DNA of 64,000 nt from Trinickia sp. Y13 (GCF_029522115.1 NZ_JAKWFK010000007.1:247983-311982); one strand, 5' to 3'. Shown: positions 29,167 to 39,639, counted from the stretch's first letter. Translations and numbers: made by a program. The notes: generated by a model not told the origin, from the sequence alone.

Positions 29167-30003
29167 ATGAAACTTTCCAAACCTTTGTTCGCCCCGCACA
29201 CGTCGCTCGTCGAACGCGGGTGGTACTTCTTGCTGCGCGGCTTGGCCGTGCTCACGCTGTTGTACTTGATATTGCCGGTGCTCGCGATCGTGCCGTTGTC
29301 GTTTTCATCGAGCACGTTTCTCGCTTATCCGATCCCGGGCTGGTCGATGCGCTGGTATCAGAATCTCGTCATGTCCGACGAGTGGCGCCTCGCCGCGAAG
29401 AATAGCTTCATCGTCGCGCCGTCGGCCACCGCTCTGGCCACGGTGCTTGGCACGCTGGCCGCGTTGGGCCTCGCGAAGGCGAATTTCCGCGGAAAAGCGA
29501 TCGTCATGGCCGTGTTGATTTCGCCGATGATCGTGCCCGTCATCGTCGTGGGCGTGGGCATGTATCTGTTCTTCGCTCCGCTGGGGCTGGCCAATACGTA
29601 CATCGGGCTCATCATGGCGCATGCCGCGCTTGGCGTTCCGTTCGTCGTGACGACGGTCGGCGCCACGTTGCAAGGGTTCGACGGAAACCTCGTGCGGGCG
29701 AGCCTCTCGCTCGGCGCGAATCCCACGCGCACGTTTTTTCGCATCACGTTGCCCGTGATCGCGCCGGGTGTGATTTCGGGGGCGTTGTTCGCGTTTGCGA
29801 CTTCGTTCGATGAAGTCGTCGTGACGCTGTTTCTCGCGGGCGCCGATCAGACGACGCTGCCGCGGCAGATGTTCACCGGCATTCGCGAGAACATCACCCC
29901 GACGATCGCGGCGCTCGCGACCATCCTCATCATCTTTTCGACCGCGCTGCTGCTCGCGCTCGAATGGCTGCGCGGCAAGAACGCGGCGCGCGCGGTCGCC
30001 TGA
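29167..30003 (+). CDS. ABC importer permease, PotC-like
   Basis: 278 residues with six membrane helices. Helix one (RGLAVLTLLYLILPVLAIVP) is followed by the family stretch SFSSSTFLAYPIPGWSMRWY. The ATPase-contact loop (GFDGNLVRASLSLGANPTR) and SFDEVVVTLFLAG match PotC-type permeases. GGAG lies 7 bases before the ATG at 29167. It is the last gene of the importer operon and is convergent with rhaS; a GC-rich hairpin lies between them. Confidence 0.92.
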   Translation: MKLSKPLFAPHTSLVERGWYFLLRGLAVLTLLYLILPVLAIVPLSFSSSTFLAYPIPGWSMRWYQNLVMSDEWRLAAKNSFIVAPSATALATVLGTLAALGLAKANFRGKAIVMAVLISPMIVPVIVVGVGMYLFFAPLGLANTYIGLIMAHAALGVPFVVTTVGATLQGFDGNLVRASLSLGANPTRTFFRITLPVIAPGVISGALFAFATSFDEVVVTLFLAGADQTTLPRQMFTGIRENITPTIAALATILIIFSTALLLALEWLRGKNAARAVA

Positions 30004-30077
30004 GAGTCGGCGCGCTGCCCGCGTCCGACCATCGTCTCCCGCGCCGCCCGCAACCGGCGGCAGCCAGCGGCGAGGTC

Positions 30078-30097
30078 CCGGCCCACCGCGGGCCGGT
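30078..30097. terminator. GC hairpin between convergent importer and rhaS genes
   Basis: CCGGCCC at 30078-30084 pairs with GGGCCGG at 30090-30096 around ACCGC, followed by TCCTT. It lies between the two convergent stops. The short T-poor tail makes terminator function plausible but unproven. Confidence 0.4.
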
Positions 30098-30132
30098 CCT
30101 TGCACGCTGGCGAGTGCTGGCGAATCAGAGAA

Positions 30133-31143
30133 TCAGAAGTTGAACTGATCGATATTGCTGGCGTTGAAGGTCTGCGGCGGCCCGAGAATCACCTCGCCGT
30201 CCTGACCGATCGTGCGCGTGCCGAGCTTGCCTGCCGAGAACGTTTCGCCCGCCTTGCCCGTGATTACGCCGGATGCGAGATTAGCCGCGGCGTAAGCGGC
30301 CAAATATCCGAGCTGGCCCGGATCCCACAATTGAAATGCCGTAACGGTGCCGTTCTTGACGAACTCGCGCATCTGATTGGGCGTGCCGAGTCCGGTCACT
30401 ACCACCTTGCCCTTGCTCGGCGACGACGAAATATAGCGCGCGGCGGCAGCGATGCCGACCGATGTCGGCGCAATGATCGCCTTCAGATTCGGATAGGCCT
30501 GAAGCAAGCCCTGCGTTTCCACGAAAGACTGCTGATCGTCGTCATTGCCGTACGCGATCTTGACGAGCTTCATCTTCGCGTATTGCGGCTTTTTCAGTTC
30601 CTCCTTCATCCATTTGATCCACGTGTTCTGGTTGGTCGCATTCGGCGTCGCCGATAGGATCGCGAACTCGCCTTCGTTGCCGATCAGGCTCGCCGCCAAT
30701 TGGATTTGGCCGCGGCCGATCGCTTCGGCGTTCGTTTGATTGACGAAGATCGTGCGACCCGCCGGCGCCGTATCGGAGTCGAACGTCACGACTTTGATGC
30801 CGCGGGCCATGGCGCGCTTCAGATAAGGAACGACGGCGTTGGGATCGTTCGCGGCGATCACGATCGCGTCGACATGCTGCGTGGTGAGCGTATTGATGTA
30901 CTGAACTTGCGAGGATGCGCCCGCATCCGATGGACCGACCACTTTGCCTTCGCCTTTGAAATCCTTGATGGCGGCCATGCCGCCGTTGTCGGCGGTCACC
31001 TCGTAGGGATTGTTGATCTGCTTGGGCACGAATGCGATTTTCAGCCCTTCCTTGATGCTCGCCGCGCCGGCCGTCGACGCGAGCCCCAGCAGCAAGCCGG
31101 CCAAGATCGCCGCGGTCGCGGCGCGCACTGGTTTCTGCATCAT
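30133..31143 (-). CDS. rhaS: L-rhamnose ABC transporter substrate-binding protein
   Basis: 336 residues. A signal peptide (cleavage probably after AGA near residue 27) precedes a type I periplasmic sugar-binding protein starting KIAFVPKQINNPYEVTADNG. The sequence matches the RhaS clade: QHVDAIVIAANDPNAVVPYL, VVTFDSDTAPAGRTIFVNQT and SATPNATNQNTWIKWMKEEL. It binds rhamnose in the periplasm for the RhaT/RhaP/RhaQ importer. GGAGGAG lies just before the ATG at 31143. It is the last gene of the leftward lactonase-rhaT-rhaP-rhaQ-rhaS operon, with 89 bases to rhaQ. Confidence 0.9.
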   Translation of the reverse strand: MMQKPVRAATAAILAGLLLGLASTAGAASIKEGLKIAFVPKQINNPYEVTADNGGMAAIKDFKGEGKVVGPSDAGASSQVQYINTLTTQHVDAIVIAANDPNAVVPYLKRAMARGIKVVTFDSDTAPAGRTIFVNQTNAEAIGRGQIQLAASLIGNEGEFAILSATPNATNQNTWIKWMKEELKKPQYAKMKLVKIAYGNDDDQQSFVETQGLLQAYPNLKAIIAPTSVGIAAAARYISSSPSKGKVVVTGLGTPNQMREFVKNGTVTAFQLWDPGQLGYLAAYAAANLASGVITGKAGETFSAGKLGTRTIGQDGEVILGPPQTFNASNIDQFNF

Positions 31144-31232
31144 CTGTCTCCTCCTGATTTTCTGTCACATGAACGAGCGGTCGGCCGATGCTCGCCGCTC
31201 AAGGTATCGCTCTTGCCTTGCACCTCCTCCCG

Positions 31233-32243
31233 TCAACGTTTCGCCGCGACGACGCTCAGCTTGTCCTTGCGTGCTCGCCAGCCAGCAGCGAGATTCGGGA
31301 TCAGGACGGACGAAAGCAACAGCAATCCGGTCACGATCGTCAGCGTTTCGCTCGACACATCGACGAGCGTCAACGCATTGCGCAGCACACCGACGATCAA
31401 GAGCGAGAGCAGCACGCCATAGAGCGAACCGCGTCCGCCGAAGATGCTGACGCCGCCGAACAGCACCGCGGCAATGACCGCGAGTTCGAATCCTTCGCCG
31501 TTGTCGCCCCGCGCGCTGGTGAAGCGCAACGTGAAAATGATGCCGGCGATGGCGCTCACTAGACCCGACAGCACGAATAGCCGCAGCTTGATCTTGCGTA
31601 CGTCGATCCCGGAGAAGCGAGCGGCCGAGGCGTTTGCGCCGATGGCGTAAAGGCTGCGCCCGAAGGGCGTCGCATGCAGCACGACGCTGAACAGCGCCGC
31701 GCCGGCAATGACGATGACGAACGGCAACGGGATCAACGTGGCGCCGAGCGTGTCCATGCCGAACGCCGTATAGGAGGCCGGGAAGTCAGCCACGGCTTGA
31801 TCGCCGAGCAGCACATAGGCAAGGCCGCGAAAGAGGGCGAGCGTGCCGATCGTCACTGCCAGCGACGGCAACTCGAGGCGCACGACGAGCCACCCGTTCA
31901 ACAGTCCCGCCGCTGCGCCACCGGCGATGACGAGTGCCATGACGGCCGGCATCGGTAGACCGGCATGCCAGAGCGCACCCATCAGCGCGCTCGACGCGCC
32001 GAGCACCGACGCCACCGACAAGTCGATCTCGCCCATGACGATGATCAAGGTCATCGGCAAAGCCATGAGCGAGATTTCGGTGATGTCGAGCAGGATGTTC
32101 CCGAGATTGTCGGCATTGACGAACACCGGCGAGAGCAGGCGGCCGAACGCGAACGAGCCGAGAAGAATCACCGTGAGCAGCGCCTCCCACGAGACGGGCA
32201 CGGAGCGTTTGGGCGTCGTATTGCGCGGGCGGAAGTTAGCCAT
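31233..32243 (-). CDS. rhaQ: Rhamnose ABC transporter permease RhaQ-like
   Basis: 336 residues, a ten-helix permease of the ribose/RbsC type. Landmarks are NILLDITEISLMALPMTLIIVMGEIDLS (first 20: NILLDITEISLMALPMTLII), the motif GEIDLSVASVLGASSALMG, and near the end LFGGVSIFGGRGSLYGVLLS. It forms the membrane channel with RhaP. Its start at 32243 overlaps the end of rhaP by 8 bases, so translation is coupled. P and Q are assigned by order and resemblance to rhizobial RhaP/RhaQ; they could be swapped. Confidence 0.85.
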   Translation of the reverse strand: MANFRPRNTTPKRSVPVSWEALLTVILLGSFAFGRLLSPVFVNADNLGNILLDITEISLMALPMTLIIVMGEIDLSVASVLGASSALMGALWHAGLPMPAVMALVIAGGAAAGLLNGWLVVRLELPSLAVTIGTLALFRGLAYVLLGDQAVADFPASYTAFGMDTLGATLIPLPFVIVIAGAALFSVVLHATPFGRSLYAIGANASAARFSGIDVRKIKLRLFVLSGLVSAIAGIIFTLRFTSARGDNGEGFELAVIAAVLFGGVSIFGGRGSLYGVLLSLLIVGVLRNALTLVDVSSETLTIVTGLLLLSSVLIPNLAAGWRARKDKLSVVAAKR

Positions 32244-33279
32244 GGTCGCGTTTCCTCATCATGCGTTTGGCCAGCGAACGGGCGATCAACGTGTCGGTGG
32301 CCACCGCGGCGACGATCAGCGCGCCTTGGATCGCTTGTTCCCAAAACGGAGAGATGCGCAGCACGACGAGCGCGATGCTGATCACGCCCAGCACGAGCGA
32401 GCCCAGGGTCGAACCGAGGATCGTGCCGGCGCCGCCGGTGATGGCGACGCTACCCACGACGGCGGCGGCTACGACTTGCAGTTCGATGCCTTTGGCTGTG
32501 CTGGCGTCGACGGTGCCGAAGCGCGCGAGCCACAATGCGCCCGCGAGCCCGGCAATCGCACCCGAGATCAGAAAGCCGCGCATCACACGGCGCTCGACCT
32601 GAATGCCGGCCAAACGAGCCGCTTCGGGATTGGAGCCGATCGCGTAATGCTCTCGTCCGCCGCGAAACTGCTTCAGGTAGATACCCAGCCCCGTCAATAC
32701 GATGGCGGCAATCAGTGCTAGCGTCGGGACGCCTAGCACCGAACCGGTCGCGAGCTTCGAGAACGCGTGGGGCAGGCTGCTCGCATTGATCTGTCCGCCG
32801 CTGACCCAGGCATAGTCGGCTCCGCGGAAGATATACAACGTCGACAGTGTCGCGACGAGCGACGGCACGCGCCCGATTGCAACGAGCGCCGCATTGACGA
32901 AGCCCGCGAGCAATCCGATCGCCACGCCCGCTGCGAGCGCGACGAAGACCGGCAGATGCGGAAATGCGACGAACAGCGAGCCGACGGCGTAGGCGCTGAC
33001 GCCGACGATCGATCCCACCGAAAGATCGATGTGGCGCATCAGCATGACGACGGTCATGCCCGCGGTCAGCAGGCCGACGATCGATACATTGAGCAGGACG
33101 TCCCTGAGGTTTTGGAGATTGAGAAATTGCGGACGCGCGATTGCCGTGCAAACGATCAATGCGACGAGCACCACGAAGAGGGCCGTTTCGCGGCGCTTGG
33201 CCAACGAGGCCAGCCAGCCTGGGAAGGCGGGCGAGGCGGCAGGGGCGTCTCGATGCATCGTATTGGCGTGAAGGGTCAT
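32236..33279 (-). CDS. rhaP: Rhamnose ABC transporter permease RhaP-like
   Basis: 347 residues, also an RbsC-type permease with about ten helices. The conserved [20 protein letters not shown] segment sits near residue 80, and [20 protein letters not shown] near 265. A cytoplasmic N-terminal extension of about 25 residues precedes the first helix. Its start codon at 33279 overlaps the rhaT stop in an ATGA arrangement. It works with RhaQ as a heterodimeric channel energised by RhaT. Confidence 0.85.
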   Translation of the reverse strand: MTLHANTMHRDAPAASPAFPGWLASLAKRRETALFVVLVALIVCTAIARPQFLNLQNLRDVLLNVSIVGLLTAGMTVVMLMRHIDLSVGSIVGVSAYAVGSLFVAFPHLPVFVALAAGVAIGLLAGFVNAALVAIGRVPSLVATLSTLYIFRGADYAWVSGGQINASSLPHAFSKLATGSVLGVPTLALIAAIVLTGLGIYLKQFRGGREHYAIGSNPEAARLAGIQVERRVMRGFLISGAIAGLAGALWLARFGTVDASTAKGIELQVVAAAVVGSVAITGGAGTILGSTLGSLVLGVISIALVVLRISPFWEQAIQGALIVAAVATDTLIARSLAKRMMRKRDHG

Positions 33280-34835
33280 GCTGCTCGTCCCAAATGGCTG
33301 TCGGCATGTCCGAGCGCGGCGCTCATGATGCGCTCCTCGCTTGCTTCCGCACGCGCGATCTCGGCGCTGATGCGTCCTTCGTGCATGACGAGTACGCGAT
33401 CGGCCATGCCGAGCACTTCGGGCAACTCACTCGATATCATGAGCACGGCCATGCCGCCGCTGACGAGATCGGATAGCGCGGCATAGACCTCGGCCTTCGC
33501 GCCGACGTCGATGCCGCGCGTGGGCTCGTCGACGATCAATACGTGCGGGCCCGTCGCGAGCCATTTGCCGAGCACGACCTTCTGCTGATTGCCGCCCGAC
33601 AGCGTCGCCACAGGCGCATCGAGGTCGCTCGCTTTGAGCCGAAGGCGCGCGCCCCAATCGCGCGCGAGCGAAACTTCGCGCTGCCGTGAAATGAGGCCGA
33701 AGCGCGTGAGGCGGCCAAGCACGGTCATCGACGCGTTGCGGGCAATGCTCAATTCGAGCGCGAGGCCTTGTTCGCGACGGTCTTCGGGCACCATCGCAAG
33801 GCCGGCCGCGACTGCGAGATCGGGCCGGCCGTGTGCGATGCGCCGGCCCGCCACGTGAACTTCGCCGCCATCGAGCGGATCGATGCCGAAGATGGCGCGC
33901 GCGACTTCGCTGCGGCCCGCGCCGACGAGCCCTGCGAGCGCGACGATTTCGCCGGCCCGCACGTCGAACGACACATCCTTGAACACGCCGATGCGCGTGA
34001 GCCACCGCACCGACAGCTTGACCTCGCCGGGCTCGATCCGCGCCTTCGGGTAGAACGTGTCCAAGTCGCGCCCGACCATCTTGGCGACGATCTTCGCGGT
34101 CGTCATTTCGGCGGTTGGCGCATCGAACACCTTCGCGCCATCGCGCATGATCGTCACGTGCTGCGCGAGCGCGAAGACCTCTTCGAGCCGGTGGGTGATG
34201 AATAGGATCGCGGCGCCGCGATCGCGCAGCGCCCGCACGATGGCGAACAACCGTTCCACCTCGGGCAGCGAAAGCGCAGCCGTCGGCTCGTCCATGATCA
34301 GGACGCTCGCGTTCAGCGACAACGCCTTCGCGATCTCGATCACTTGTTGATCGGCGATCGACAGACCGCGCACTAACTGTTGCGGTTTCAGATCGACGCC
34401 GAGCGATGCGAGCAGGTTCGCGACTTCACGATGCATCGCGTCGTAATCGATCCGTCCGAACCGATCCACGGGTTGGCGGCCCATGAAGATGTTCTCGGCG
34501 ATCGACAAATCGAAGAACAGCGTCGGCTCTTGATAGATGACGGCAATGCCCGCATTGCGCGCGTCGGCGGGCGATGTGAAGCGCCGCGCGACGCCGTCGA
34601 TCTGCAACTCCCCGGCATCGGGCGTATGCGCGCCGGCGAGGATCTTGACGAGGGTCGATTTGCCCGCGCCGTTCTCGCCGAGCAGCGCATGGACCTGGCC
34701 CGGCAGGAGGACGAGATTGCCGTCGACGAGCGCGCGCACCAGCCCGAACGACTTGCTCGCGCCGCGCAATGCCAGCCGGGGCGCCGATGGCGATGTGTCG
34801 TGTGTGTCCAAAATCATCTCCGTCGTGTTTCGCAT
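33276..34835 (-). CDS. rhaT: Sugar ABC transporter ATPase with two nucleotide-binding domains (RhaT type)
   Basis: 519 residues from the ATG at 34835; an in-frame TTG at 34850 and an ATG at 34817 are alternatives, and none has a clean ribosome site. Domain one has Walker [10 protein letters not shown] near residue 47, a divergent signature ([15 protein letters not shown]) and Walker [13 protein letters not shown]. Domain two has the degenerate Walker [10 protein letters not shown] and signature [15 protein letters not shown]. This tandem layout is standard for ribose/rhamnose importers. It follows the lactonase gene with about 15 bases between them and overlaps rhaP by 4. Confidence 0.9.
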   Translation of the reverse strand: MRNTTEMILDTHDTSPSAPRLALRGASKSFGLVRALVDGNLVLLPGQVHALLGENGAGKSTLVKILAGAHTPDAGELQIDGVARRFTSPADARNAGIAVIYQEPTLFFDLSIAENIFMGRQPVDRFGRIDYDAMHREVANLLASLGVDLKPQQLVRGLSIADQQVIEIAKALSLNASVLIMDEPTAALSLPEVERLFAIVRALRDRGAAILFITHRLEEVFALAQHVTIMRDGAKVFDAPTAEMTTAKIVAKMVGRDLDTFYPKARIEPGEVKLSVRWLTRIGVFKDVSFDVRAGEIVALAGLVGAGRSEVARAIFGIDPLDGGEVHVAGRRIAHGRPDLAVAAGLAMVPEDRREQGLALELSIARNASMTVLGRLTRFGLISRQREVSLARDWGARLRLKASDLDAPVATLSGGNQQKVVLGKWLATGPHVLIVDEPTRGIDVGAKAEVYAALSDLVSGGMAVLMISSELPEVLGMADRVLVMHEGRISAEIARAEASEERIMSAALGHADSHLGRAA

Positions 34836-34850
34836 CGCGTTGCGTCGCAA

Positions 34851-35768
34851 TCAGATCCGATAGATGCGCTCGGCGTTGCTCCGGAACAGCGCGGTGCGTT
34901 CATCCTCGCTCGCACCCTGGACGATGCGTGCGTACGCATTCCACAAATCCTCATACGTGCCGAATAGACGATCGACCGGGAAATTCGAAGCGAACATGGC
35001 CCGCTCGACGCCGAATGCGTCCAGCGCTTCGAGAACATAGGGCCGCAGGCTCTCGACCGTCCACCGGTGGTCGAACATGGCAAGCCCGCTGATCTTGAGC
35101 GCGACGTTCGGGCATGCCGACAACGCCCGCAATCCATCGCGCCATGCACGGTATCCGTCGAGGCTGCTGCGATCGACGAACATACCCGTATGGTTGAGCA
35201 CGAGCTGCGTAGCCGGATGCGCGTGCGCAAGCTGCACCGCCTCGTGCATTTGCGACGGATAGAGTTGCAAATCGAACGAAAGGCCATAGCGCTCGAGCAA
35301 GCCGAAGTTTTCGCGCCAGAGCGGATCGCGCATGAAGTGTCGATCGACGTAGCCATACAACGGATCGGCGTGCACATTGAGAATCTGCCGGATGCCGCGC
35401 GTATTGGCGAAGGCGGCGTGTTCGGCCAGCGTGGCTTCGACGTCGGGCGCGGATAAATCCGCCGCGGCCACGATGGCGATCGGCAGCGCAGCGCCCGAGC
35501 GGCCCTCGGCATCGTTCCCGCCAGAAGCGTCCGACAGCGACTGCAGCCAGCGGGTTTCCTCGACCGGATCGGCCGGGTCGTGGTTGGCTTCGACGTGAAC
35601 GACTTTGAGGACTTCGATGACGCCGGCGTCCCGCAGCAAATCGCTCGGCATGTAGTCGTGACGGAGCCGTTTCGCATCGCCCACGAACGACGTGCCGGGA
35701 TGCGCAAGCCAAGGGTAGTGGTGCGTACTCAAGTCCCAGAAATGCACGTGGGGATCCACTACTTGCAT
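34851..35768 (-). CDS. Amidohydrolase-2 family lactonase, probably L-rhamnono-lactonase
   Basis: 305 residues from the ATG at 35768 (MQVVDPHVHFWDLSTHHYPW), preceded by GGAGACG; the frame extends 29 codons upstream without support. The metal-binding HxH motif is VDPHVHFWD at residues 4-12. Further landmarks are LVLNHTGMFVDRSS and ALKISGLAMFDHRW, ending with ASNFPVDRLFGTYEDLWNAY, which carries the catalytic-Asp region. The family includes sugar lactonases and pyrone dicarboxylate hydrolase. With rhamnose import and oxidation genes around it, hydrolysis of L-rhamnono-lactone to L-rhamnonate (LRA2 step) is the likely role. It is the first gene of the rha importer operon. Confidence 0.82.
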   Translation of the reverse strand: MQVVDPHVHFWDLSTHHYPWLAHPGTSFVGDAKRLRHDYMPSDLLRDAGVIEVLKVVHVEANHDPADPVEETRWLQSLSDASGGNDAEGRSGAALPIAIVAAADLSAPDVEATLAEHAAFANTRGIRQILNVHADPLYGYVDRHFMRDPLWRENFGLLERYGLSFDLQLYPSQMHEAVQLAHAHPATQLVLNHTGMFVDRSSLDGYRAWRDGLRALSACPNVALKISGLAMFDHRWTVESLRPYVLEALDAFGVERAMFASNFPVDRLFGTYEDLWNAYARIVQGASEDERTALFRSNAERIYRI

Positions 35769-35825
35769 CGTCTCGTCTCCGCTCGTTATGTGTGTTTCTC
35801 GATCCGGTATCGGTAGGTTGCAAGG

Positions 35826-35864
35826 ACTATAAATCGCCGTGCGATAACAAACCAATCCGTTATC
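35826..35864 (-). promoter_or_regulatory. Promoter of the lactonase-rha importer operon with GATAAC dyad
   Basis: Leftward -10 TATAGT (35831-35826) and -35 TTGGTT (35855-35850) are 18 bases apart. The dyad GATAAC-N10-GTTATC (35843-35864) overlaps the -35 and sits between the lactonase and the divergent LysR gene. GCGATAACAAA in it recurs in near-identical form upstream of the 40499 operon. It is likely the LysR binding site. Confidence 0.6.
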
Positions 35865-35896
35865 ATCATTAGGCGATCCACAAAGCGAATCACCCC

Positions 35897-36865
35897 ATGA
35901 CCCCGTCCGCTGCTGCTCTGTCGCTCGTCAATCGGCTCAAGTTCAAGCATCTGGCGCTGCTAGTCGCGCTCGACGATACGCGCAACGTCCACCAAGCCGC
36001 CGATCAAGTGAACGTCGCGCAGCCCAGCGCGAGCCGAATGCTCGGCGATATCGAAGACGCCTTCGGCTTTCGTCTGTTCGAACGCAACGCGCGCGGCATG
36101 ACGCCTACCGCCCTGGGCGCGGTCGTGCTTGCGTATGCGCGCCGCGCCCTGGCGGAGTTGACGCGTTTCGCCGAGGATCTCGACGTCAAGCGCAAGGGCG
36201 GCCACGGGCAGTTGACGGTCGGTGCGATCATGGGCGCCGCGCCCGATGTCCTGGCGTTGGCGGTGGCCGCGTTGAAGACGGAACGGCCGTTGCTCAACGT
36301 GCGCATCCTGGGCGAGACGAGCGACCAAATCGTGCAATTGCTCTACCGCCGCGAGATCGACCTTGCACTCGCCCGTCTTACCACCTCCCTGCAACACAAT
36401 GACTTTCACTTCGAACTGCTGGCTCGCGAAACGCTGGTTCTCGTCGTGCGCACGCGCCATCCGTTGGCGCGCCGAGCCGAGGTATCGCTCGCGGAACTCG
36501 TTCAATGGCCGTGGGTGGCGCAGCCCGTGACGAGCCCCGCCCGCGTGCTATTCGAAGAAGAACTGGCGCAGGCGGGCTTGAACACGCCCGCGAACTTGAC
36601 CGAATGCGGCTCGGTCTTCGCTACCTTGCAATTGATCGAAACGTACGACGCGGTGGCGATGTTGCCCGAATCGGTCGTGCGCGACCACGTGCGCGGCAAG
36701 CTGCTCGTGGCCCTGCCGCTCGAAATCGGTAAAAGCCTGCCGGGCTACGGTATCCTCTTGCGCAAGGAAGAAGCGCTGCCCGAGGCGGCGCACCATTTCG
36801 TGAACCTATTGCGGCGCTTTTCGCAGCCGATGGCGGACGCGCCGGCCCGCCCGCCAAATCATTGA
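35897..36865 (+). CDS. LysR-family regulator, GbpR-like, of the rhamnose cluster
   Basis: 322 residues. The winged helix-turn-helix occupies about 15-75 (LALLVALDDTRNVHQAADQV, AQPSASRMLGDIEDAFGFRL). The effector-binding domain of the periplasmic-binding fold spans about 100-310. The sequence resembles the GbpR (galactose-binding-protein regulator) branch, whose members control sugar uptake. It is divergent from the lactonase-rha operon, and its 3' end overlaps the SDR gene by 7 bases in convergent orientation. The shared GATAAC boxes suggest it controls both rhamnose operons. Confidence 0.88.
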   Translation: MTPSAAALSLVNRLKFKHLALLVALDDTRNVHQAADQVNVAQPSASRMLGDIEDAFGFRLFERNARGMTPTALGAVVLAYARRALAELTRFAEDLDVKRKGGHGQLTVGAIMGAAPDVLALAVAALKTERPLLNVRILGETSDQIVQLLYRREIDLALARLTTSLQHNDFHFELLARETLVLVVRTRHPLARRAEVSLAELVQWPWVAQPVTSPARVLFEEELAQAGLNTPANLTECGSVFATLQLIETYDAVAMLPESVVRDHVRGKLLVALPLEIGKSLPGYGILLRKEEALPEAAHHFVNLLRRFSQPMADAPARPPNH

Positions 36866-37641
36866 AGGTTGACGAACATGCCGCCGTCGACGAGCAACGC
36901 GGCGCCGGTTACATAACGCGCCAGGTCCGACGCCAGGAAGACGACGCAATCGGCAACTTCATCCGGCGCGCCTAGCCGGCCGAGCGGAATGCGCCGCTCG
37001 AAGTAGGCGCGTTTCTCGCTGTCTTCCAAGTCCTCGGCATTCAGATCGGTCGCAATCGTGCCCGGCATCACCGAATTGCATCGGATGCCGTAGGGGCCGA
37101 GCGCTATCGCGCACGATTGCATCAACGAGTGGACGCCGGCCTTCGTGGGCGTGTAGTGCGTTTGCATCCCACCGCCGACCAGTGCGCTGATCGAGCTCGT
37201 CGCGACAATCGCGCCACCCGTGCCTTGCTCTTTCATTTGGCGCGCCACCGCTTGCGTGACGTAGAACGCGCCGTTCAGATTCACGCCGATGGTGCGCTCG
37301 AGCACGGAGGGCGGCATGTCGAGGAAGGCGTGAAACGGGCAGATGCCGGCATTGCTGGCGAGCACGTCCACTTTCCCGAAGGCCTCGACTGCATGCCTAA
37401 CTAAATCGACACCGGTTTGCGGCAGCGCGACGTTGCCTTCGACCGCTACGGCGCGCCGGCCGCTTGCTTCGACGTCGCGGATCACTTCGTCGATCGCCGC
37501 ACGCCTGCCGTACGACGCATCGTTGTCGCTCCAATAGTTGATGACGACATCCGCCCCTTCGCGTGCGCAGGCGAGGGCGATTGCGCGGCCGATCCCGCGC
37601 GATCCGCCGGTGACGATCGCAACTTTGTTTTCGAGCAGCAC
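36859..37641 (-). CDS. SDR oxidoreductase, probable L-rhamnose 1-dehydrogenase
   Basis: 260 residues from the GTG at 37641 (VLLENKVAIVTGG), with AAGGAGG 6 bases upstream; the longer open frame upstream overlaps the dehydratase gene. The nucleotide-binding TGGSRGIGRAIALACAREG is at residues 11-29, NAGIC near 90, and the catalytic Ser-Tyr-Lys in SSISALVGGGMQTHYTPTKAG. The NYWSDNDASYGRRAAIDEVI segment is typical of L-rhamnose dehydrogenases (LRA1), which oxidise rhamnose to rhamnono-lactone. It is the last gene of the leftward FAH-SDR-dehydratase-SDR operon. The assignment rests on family resemblance plus pathway context. Confidence 0.83.
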   Translation of the reverse strand: MLLENKVAIVTGGSRGIGRAIALACAREGADVVINYWSDNDASYGRRAAIDEVIRDVEASGRRAVAVEGNVALPQTGVDLVRHAVEAFGKVDVLASNAGICPFHAFLDMPPSVLERTIGVNLNGAFYVTQAVARQMKEQGTGGAIVATSSISALVGGGMQTHYTPTKAGVHSLMQSCAIALGPYGIRCNSVMPGTIATDLNAEDLEDSEKRAYFERRIPLGRLGAPDEVADCVVFLASDLARYVTGAALLVDGGMFVNLQ

Positions 37642-37685
37642 GTCATGCCTCCTTGCGTCGTGTCGCCGACGAAACGATTCGATGG

Positions 37686-38864
37686 TCAATGCGTGTGCGG
37701 GCGCACCAGCGCGCACTCGGGGTTCAGCCGCACACCGAACCCCGGCGTTTCCGGCACCTTCATGCGCCCATTGACGGGAACGGGCTCATCGAGCAGTAGC
37801 GGGGTAAACATCGGGACGACGCGGTCGGCCTGCGGCGCCATCATGAGAAATTCCGCAAACGGCGAATTATGGCGCGTCACGACGAAATGGTAGCTGTACA
37901 CCGACGAACCGTGCGGCACGACCATCACATTGTGCGCATCGGCGAGCGCCGAGATCTTCATCAATTCCGTCAAACCGCCGCACCAGCCGACATCGGGTTG
38001 AATGAGGTCGCAGCAACCCATTTCCAGCAACATGCGAAAGCCCCAACGCGTCGCCTCGTGTTCGCCCGTCGATACCATCATGCCGCGCGGCACGCTGCGG
38101 CGTAGCTCGGCGTAACCCCAGTAGTCGTCGGGCGGCAGGCATTCCTCGATCCATTTCAGGCCATGCTCGTGCGCCGCTTGCGCGAGCCGCGTCGCGTAGC
38201 GCACGTCTAGGCTCATCCAGCAGTCGTACATCAACCAAAAATCGTCGCCGACGCGGCTGCGCATGTCCGCGAGCGTCTCGATGTTTTGGCGCAGGCCTTC
38301 TTCGCCTTCCGCGGGAGCATGCCGCAACGGCAGCTTGCCGCCGATGAAGCCCATTTGCTGGGCGAGGTCGGGGCGTGCGCCGGTTGCATAAAAGACGAGT
38401 TCCTCGCGCACGGGGCCGCCGATCAGTTGAAACACCGGTTCCTTGCGGATTTTGCCGAGCAGATCCCAAAGCGCGAGATCGACGCCCGAAATCGTATTGA
38501 GCACGATGCCTTTGCGCCCGTAGTAAAGCGTCGCGTAGTACATTTGATCCCACATCGTTTCGATGTCGGTCACGCAGCGGCCCTCGAGAAAGCGAGCGAG
38601 ATGCTTTTCGACGATGAAAGCGCCAATCTCGCCGCCGGTAGTCACGGCGAAGCCGACGTTGCCGTCGCTGGCCTCGATTTCGACGACGAGCGAGCCGAGC
38701 ACATTGATGCCGAACGATTGGCGGCTTTGACGATACTCGGGATAGCGGGACATCGGCGTCGCAATGTGATCGTCGATCCAATGGCCGCCCGGCTGATCGT
38801 GATAATCGGCGCCGCCGCCGCGGACCGTGAAGGCGCGCACGTGTTTGATGGTTGGCATGGCCAT
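37686..38864 (-). CDS. rhmD: L-rhamnonate dehydratase (enolase superfamily)
   Basis: 392 residues from the ATG at 38864 ([12 protein letters not shown]), which aligns with the Escherichia coli start; an ATG three codons upstream is possible. The N-terminal capping domain carries [20 protein letters not shown] and [19 protein letters not shown], both strongly conserved in RhmD. In the barrel, metal ligands lie in [17 protein letters not shown] and [11 protein letters not shown], with a catalytic His in [10 protein letters not shown]. It removes water from L-rhamnonate to give 2-keto-3-deoxy-L-rhamnonate. It is the third gene of the operon, 22 bases after the upstream SDR. Confidence 0.93.
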   Translation of the reverse strand: MAMPTIKHVRAFTVRGGGADYHDQPGGHWIDDHIATPMSRYPEYRQSRQSFGINVLGSLVVEIEASDGNVGFAVTTGGEIGAFIVEKHLARFLEGRCVTDIETMWDQMYYATLYYGRKGIVLNTISGVDLALWDLLGKIRKEPVFQLIGGPVREELVFYATGARPDLAQQMGFIGGKLPLRHAPAEGEEGLRQNIETLADMRSRVGDDFWLMYDCWMSLDVRYATRLAQAAHEHGLKWIEECLPPDDYWGYAELRRSVPRGMMVSTGEHEATRWGFRMLLEMGCCDLIQPDVGWCGGLTELMKISALADAHNVMVVPHGSSVYSYHFVVTRHNSPFAEFLMMAPQADRVVPMFTPLLLDEPVPVNGRMKVPETPGFGVRLNPECALVRPHTH

Positions 38865-38886
38865 GGGTGACATCCCGCGTGAGTAG

Positions 38887-39639
38887 TCAATAAGTGGCGC
38901 GACCGCCCGAGAGGTCGAACACCGAACCCGTGCTGAAGGCGCAATCTTCCGACGCGAGCCAGAGAATCATCGACGCCGCTTCGTCGGGCATGAGAAAGCG
39001 GTTCATCGGAATCTTCGAGAGCATGTAGTCGATATGCTGTTGCGACATCGAATCGAATATCTCGGTCTTGCACGCGGCTGGCGTCACCGCATTGACGAGG
39101 ATGTTTCGGGTGGCCAACTCTTTGCCGAGCGACTTGGTGAGTCCGATGAGCCCGGCCTTCGATGCGCTGTAGTGCGACGCGTTCGGATTGCCTTCCTTGC
39201 CGGCCACGGAGGCGATATTGACGATGCGCCCGTAGCCGTGTTCCAGCATGCGAGGCACGACGGCGCGGCAGGTCAAATACGAGCCGACGAGGTTCACCTC
39301 GATGACGCGGCGCCACACGGCCGGATCGAGCTCCCAAGTCGACCCGTTGCCACCCGTGATGCCGGCGCTGTTGACGAGAATATCGATCGAACCGTGCCGC
39401 GCGAACGTCGACGCAGCCGCTGCTTCGACGGCGGCGGCGTCGGTCAGGTCGACGGTGACGGTGGACATCTCGCCCCATTCCGAGAGTTCGCCGCGGCTTC
39501 GCGCGAGGCGGTCCGCATCGACATCCCATAGCGCGACGGCTGCACCCGAACGCAACGCGCGCTGCGCGACCGCGTAGCCGATGCCGCGCGCCCCGCCCGT
39601 GATCACGGCGGTACGGCCTTTCAAATCGATCGCGTTCAC
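38887..39639 (-). CDS. SDR oxidoreductase, probable 2-keto-3-deoxy-L-rhamnonate 4-dehydrogenase
   Basis: 250 residues from the GTG at 39639 ([16 protein letters not shown]), with GAGGAGG just upstream. The stop of the FAH gene overlaps this start as GTGA. The dinucleotide motif [24 protein letters not shown], and the catalytic Ser-Tyr-Lys in [20 protein letters not shown] are intact. Placed between the dehydratase and the FAH hydrolase, it fits the LRA5 step, oxidation of 2-keto-3-deoxy-L-rhamnonate to the 2,4-diketo acid. A fuconate-pathway homologue would look similar; RhmD and RhaS favour rhamnose. Confidence 0.83.
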   Translation of the reverse strand: MNAIDLKGRTAVITGGARGIGYAVAQRALRSGAAVALWDVDADRLARSRGELSEWGEMSTVTVDLTDAAAVEAAAASTFARHGSIDILVNSAGITGGNGSTWELDPAVWRRVIEVNLVGSYLTCRAVVPRMLEHGYGRIVNIASVAGKEGNPNASHYSASKAGLIGLTKSLGKELATRNILVNAVTPAACKTEIFDSMSQQHIDYMLSKIPMNRFLMPDEAASMILWLASEDCAFSTGSVFDLSGGRATY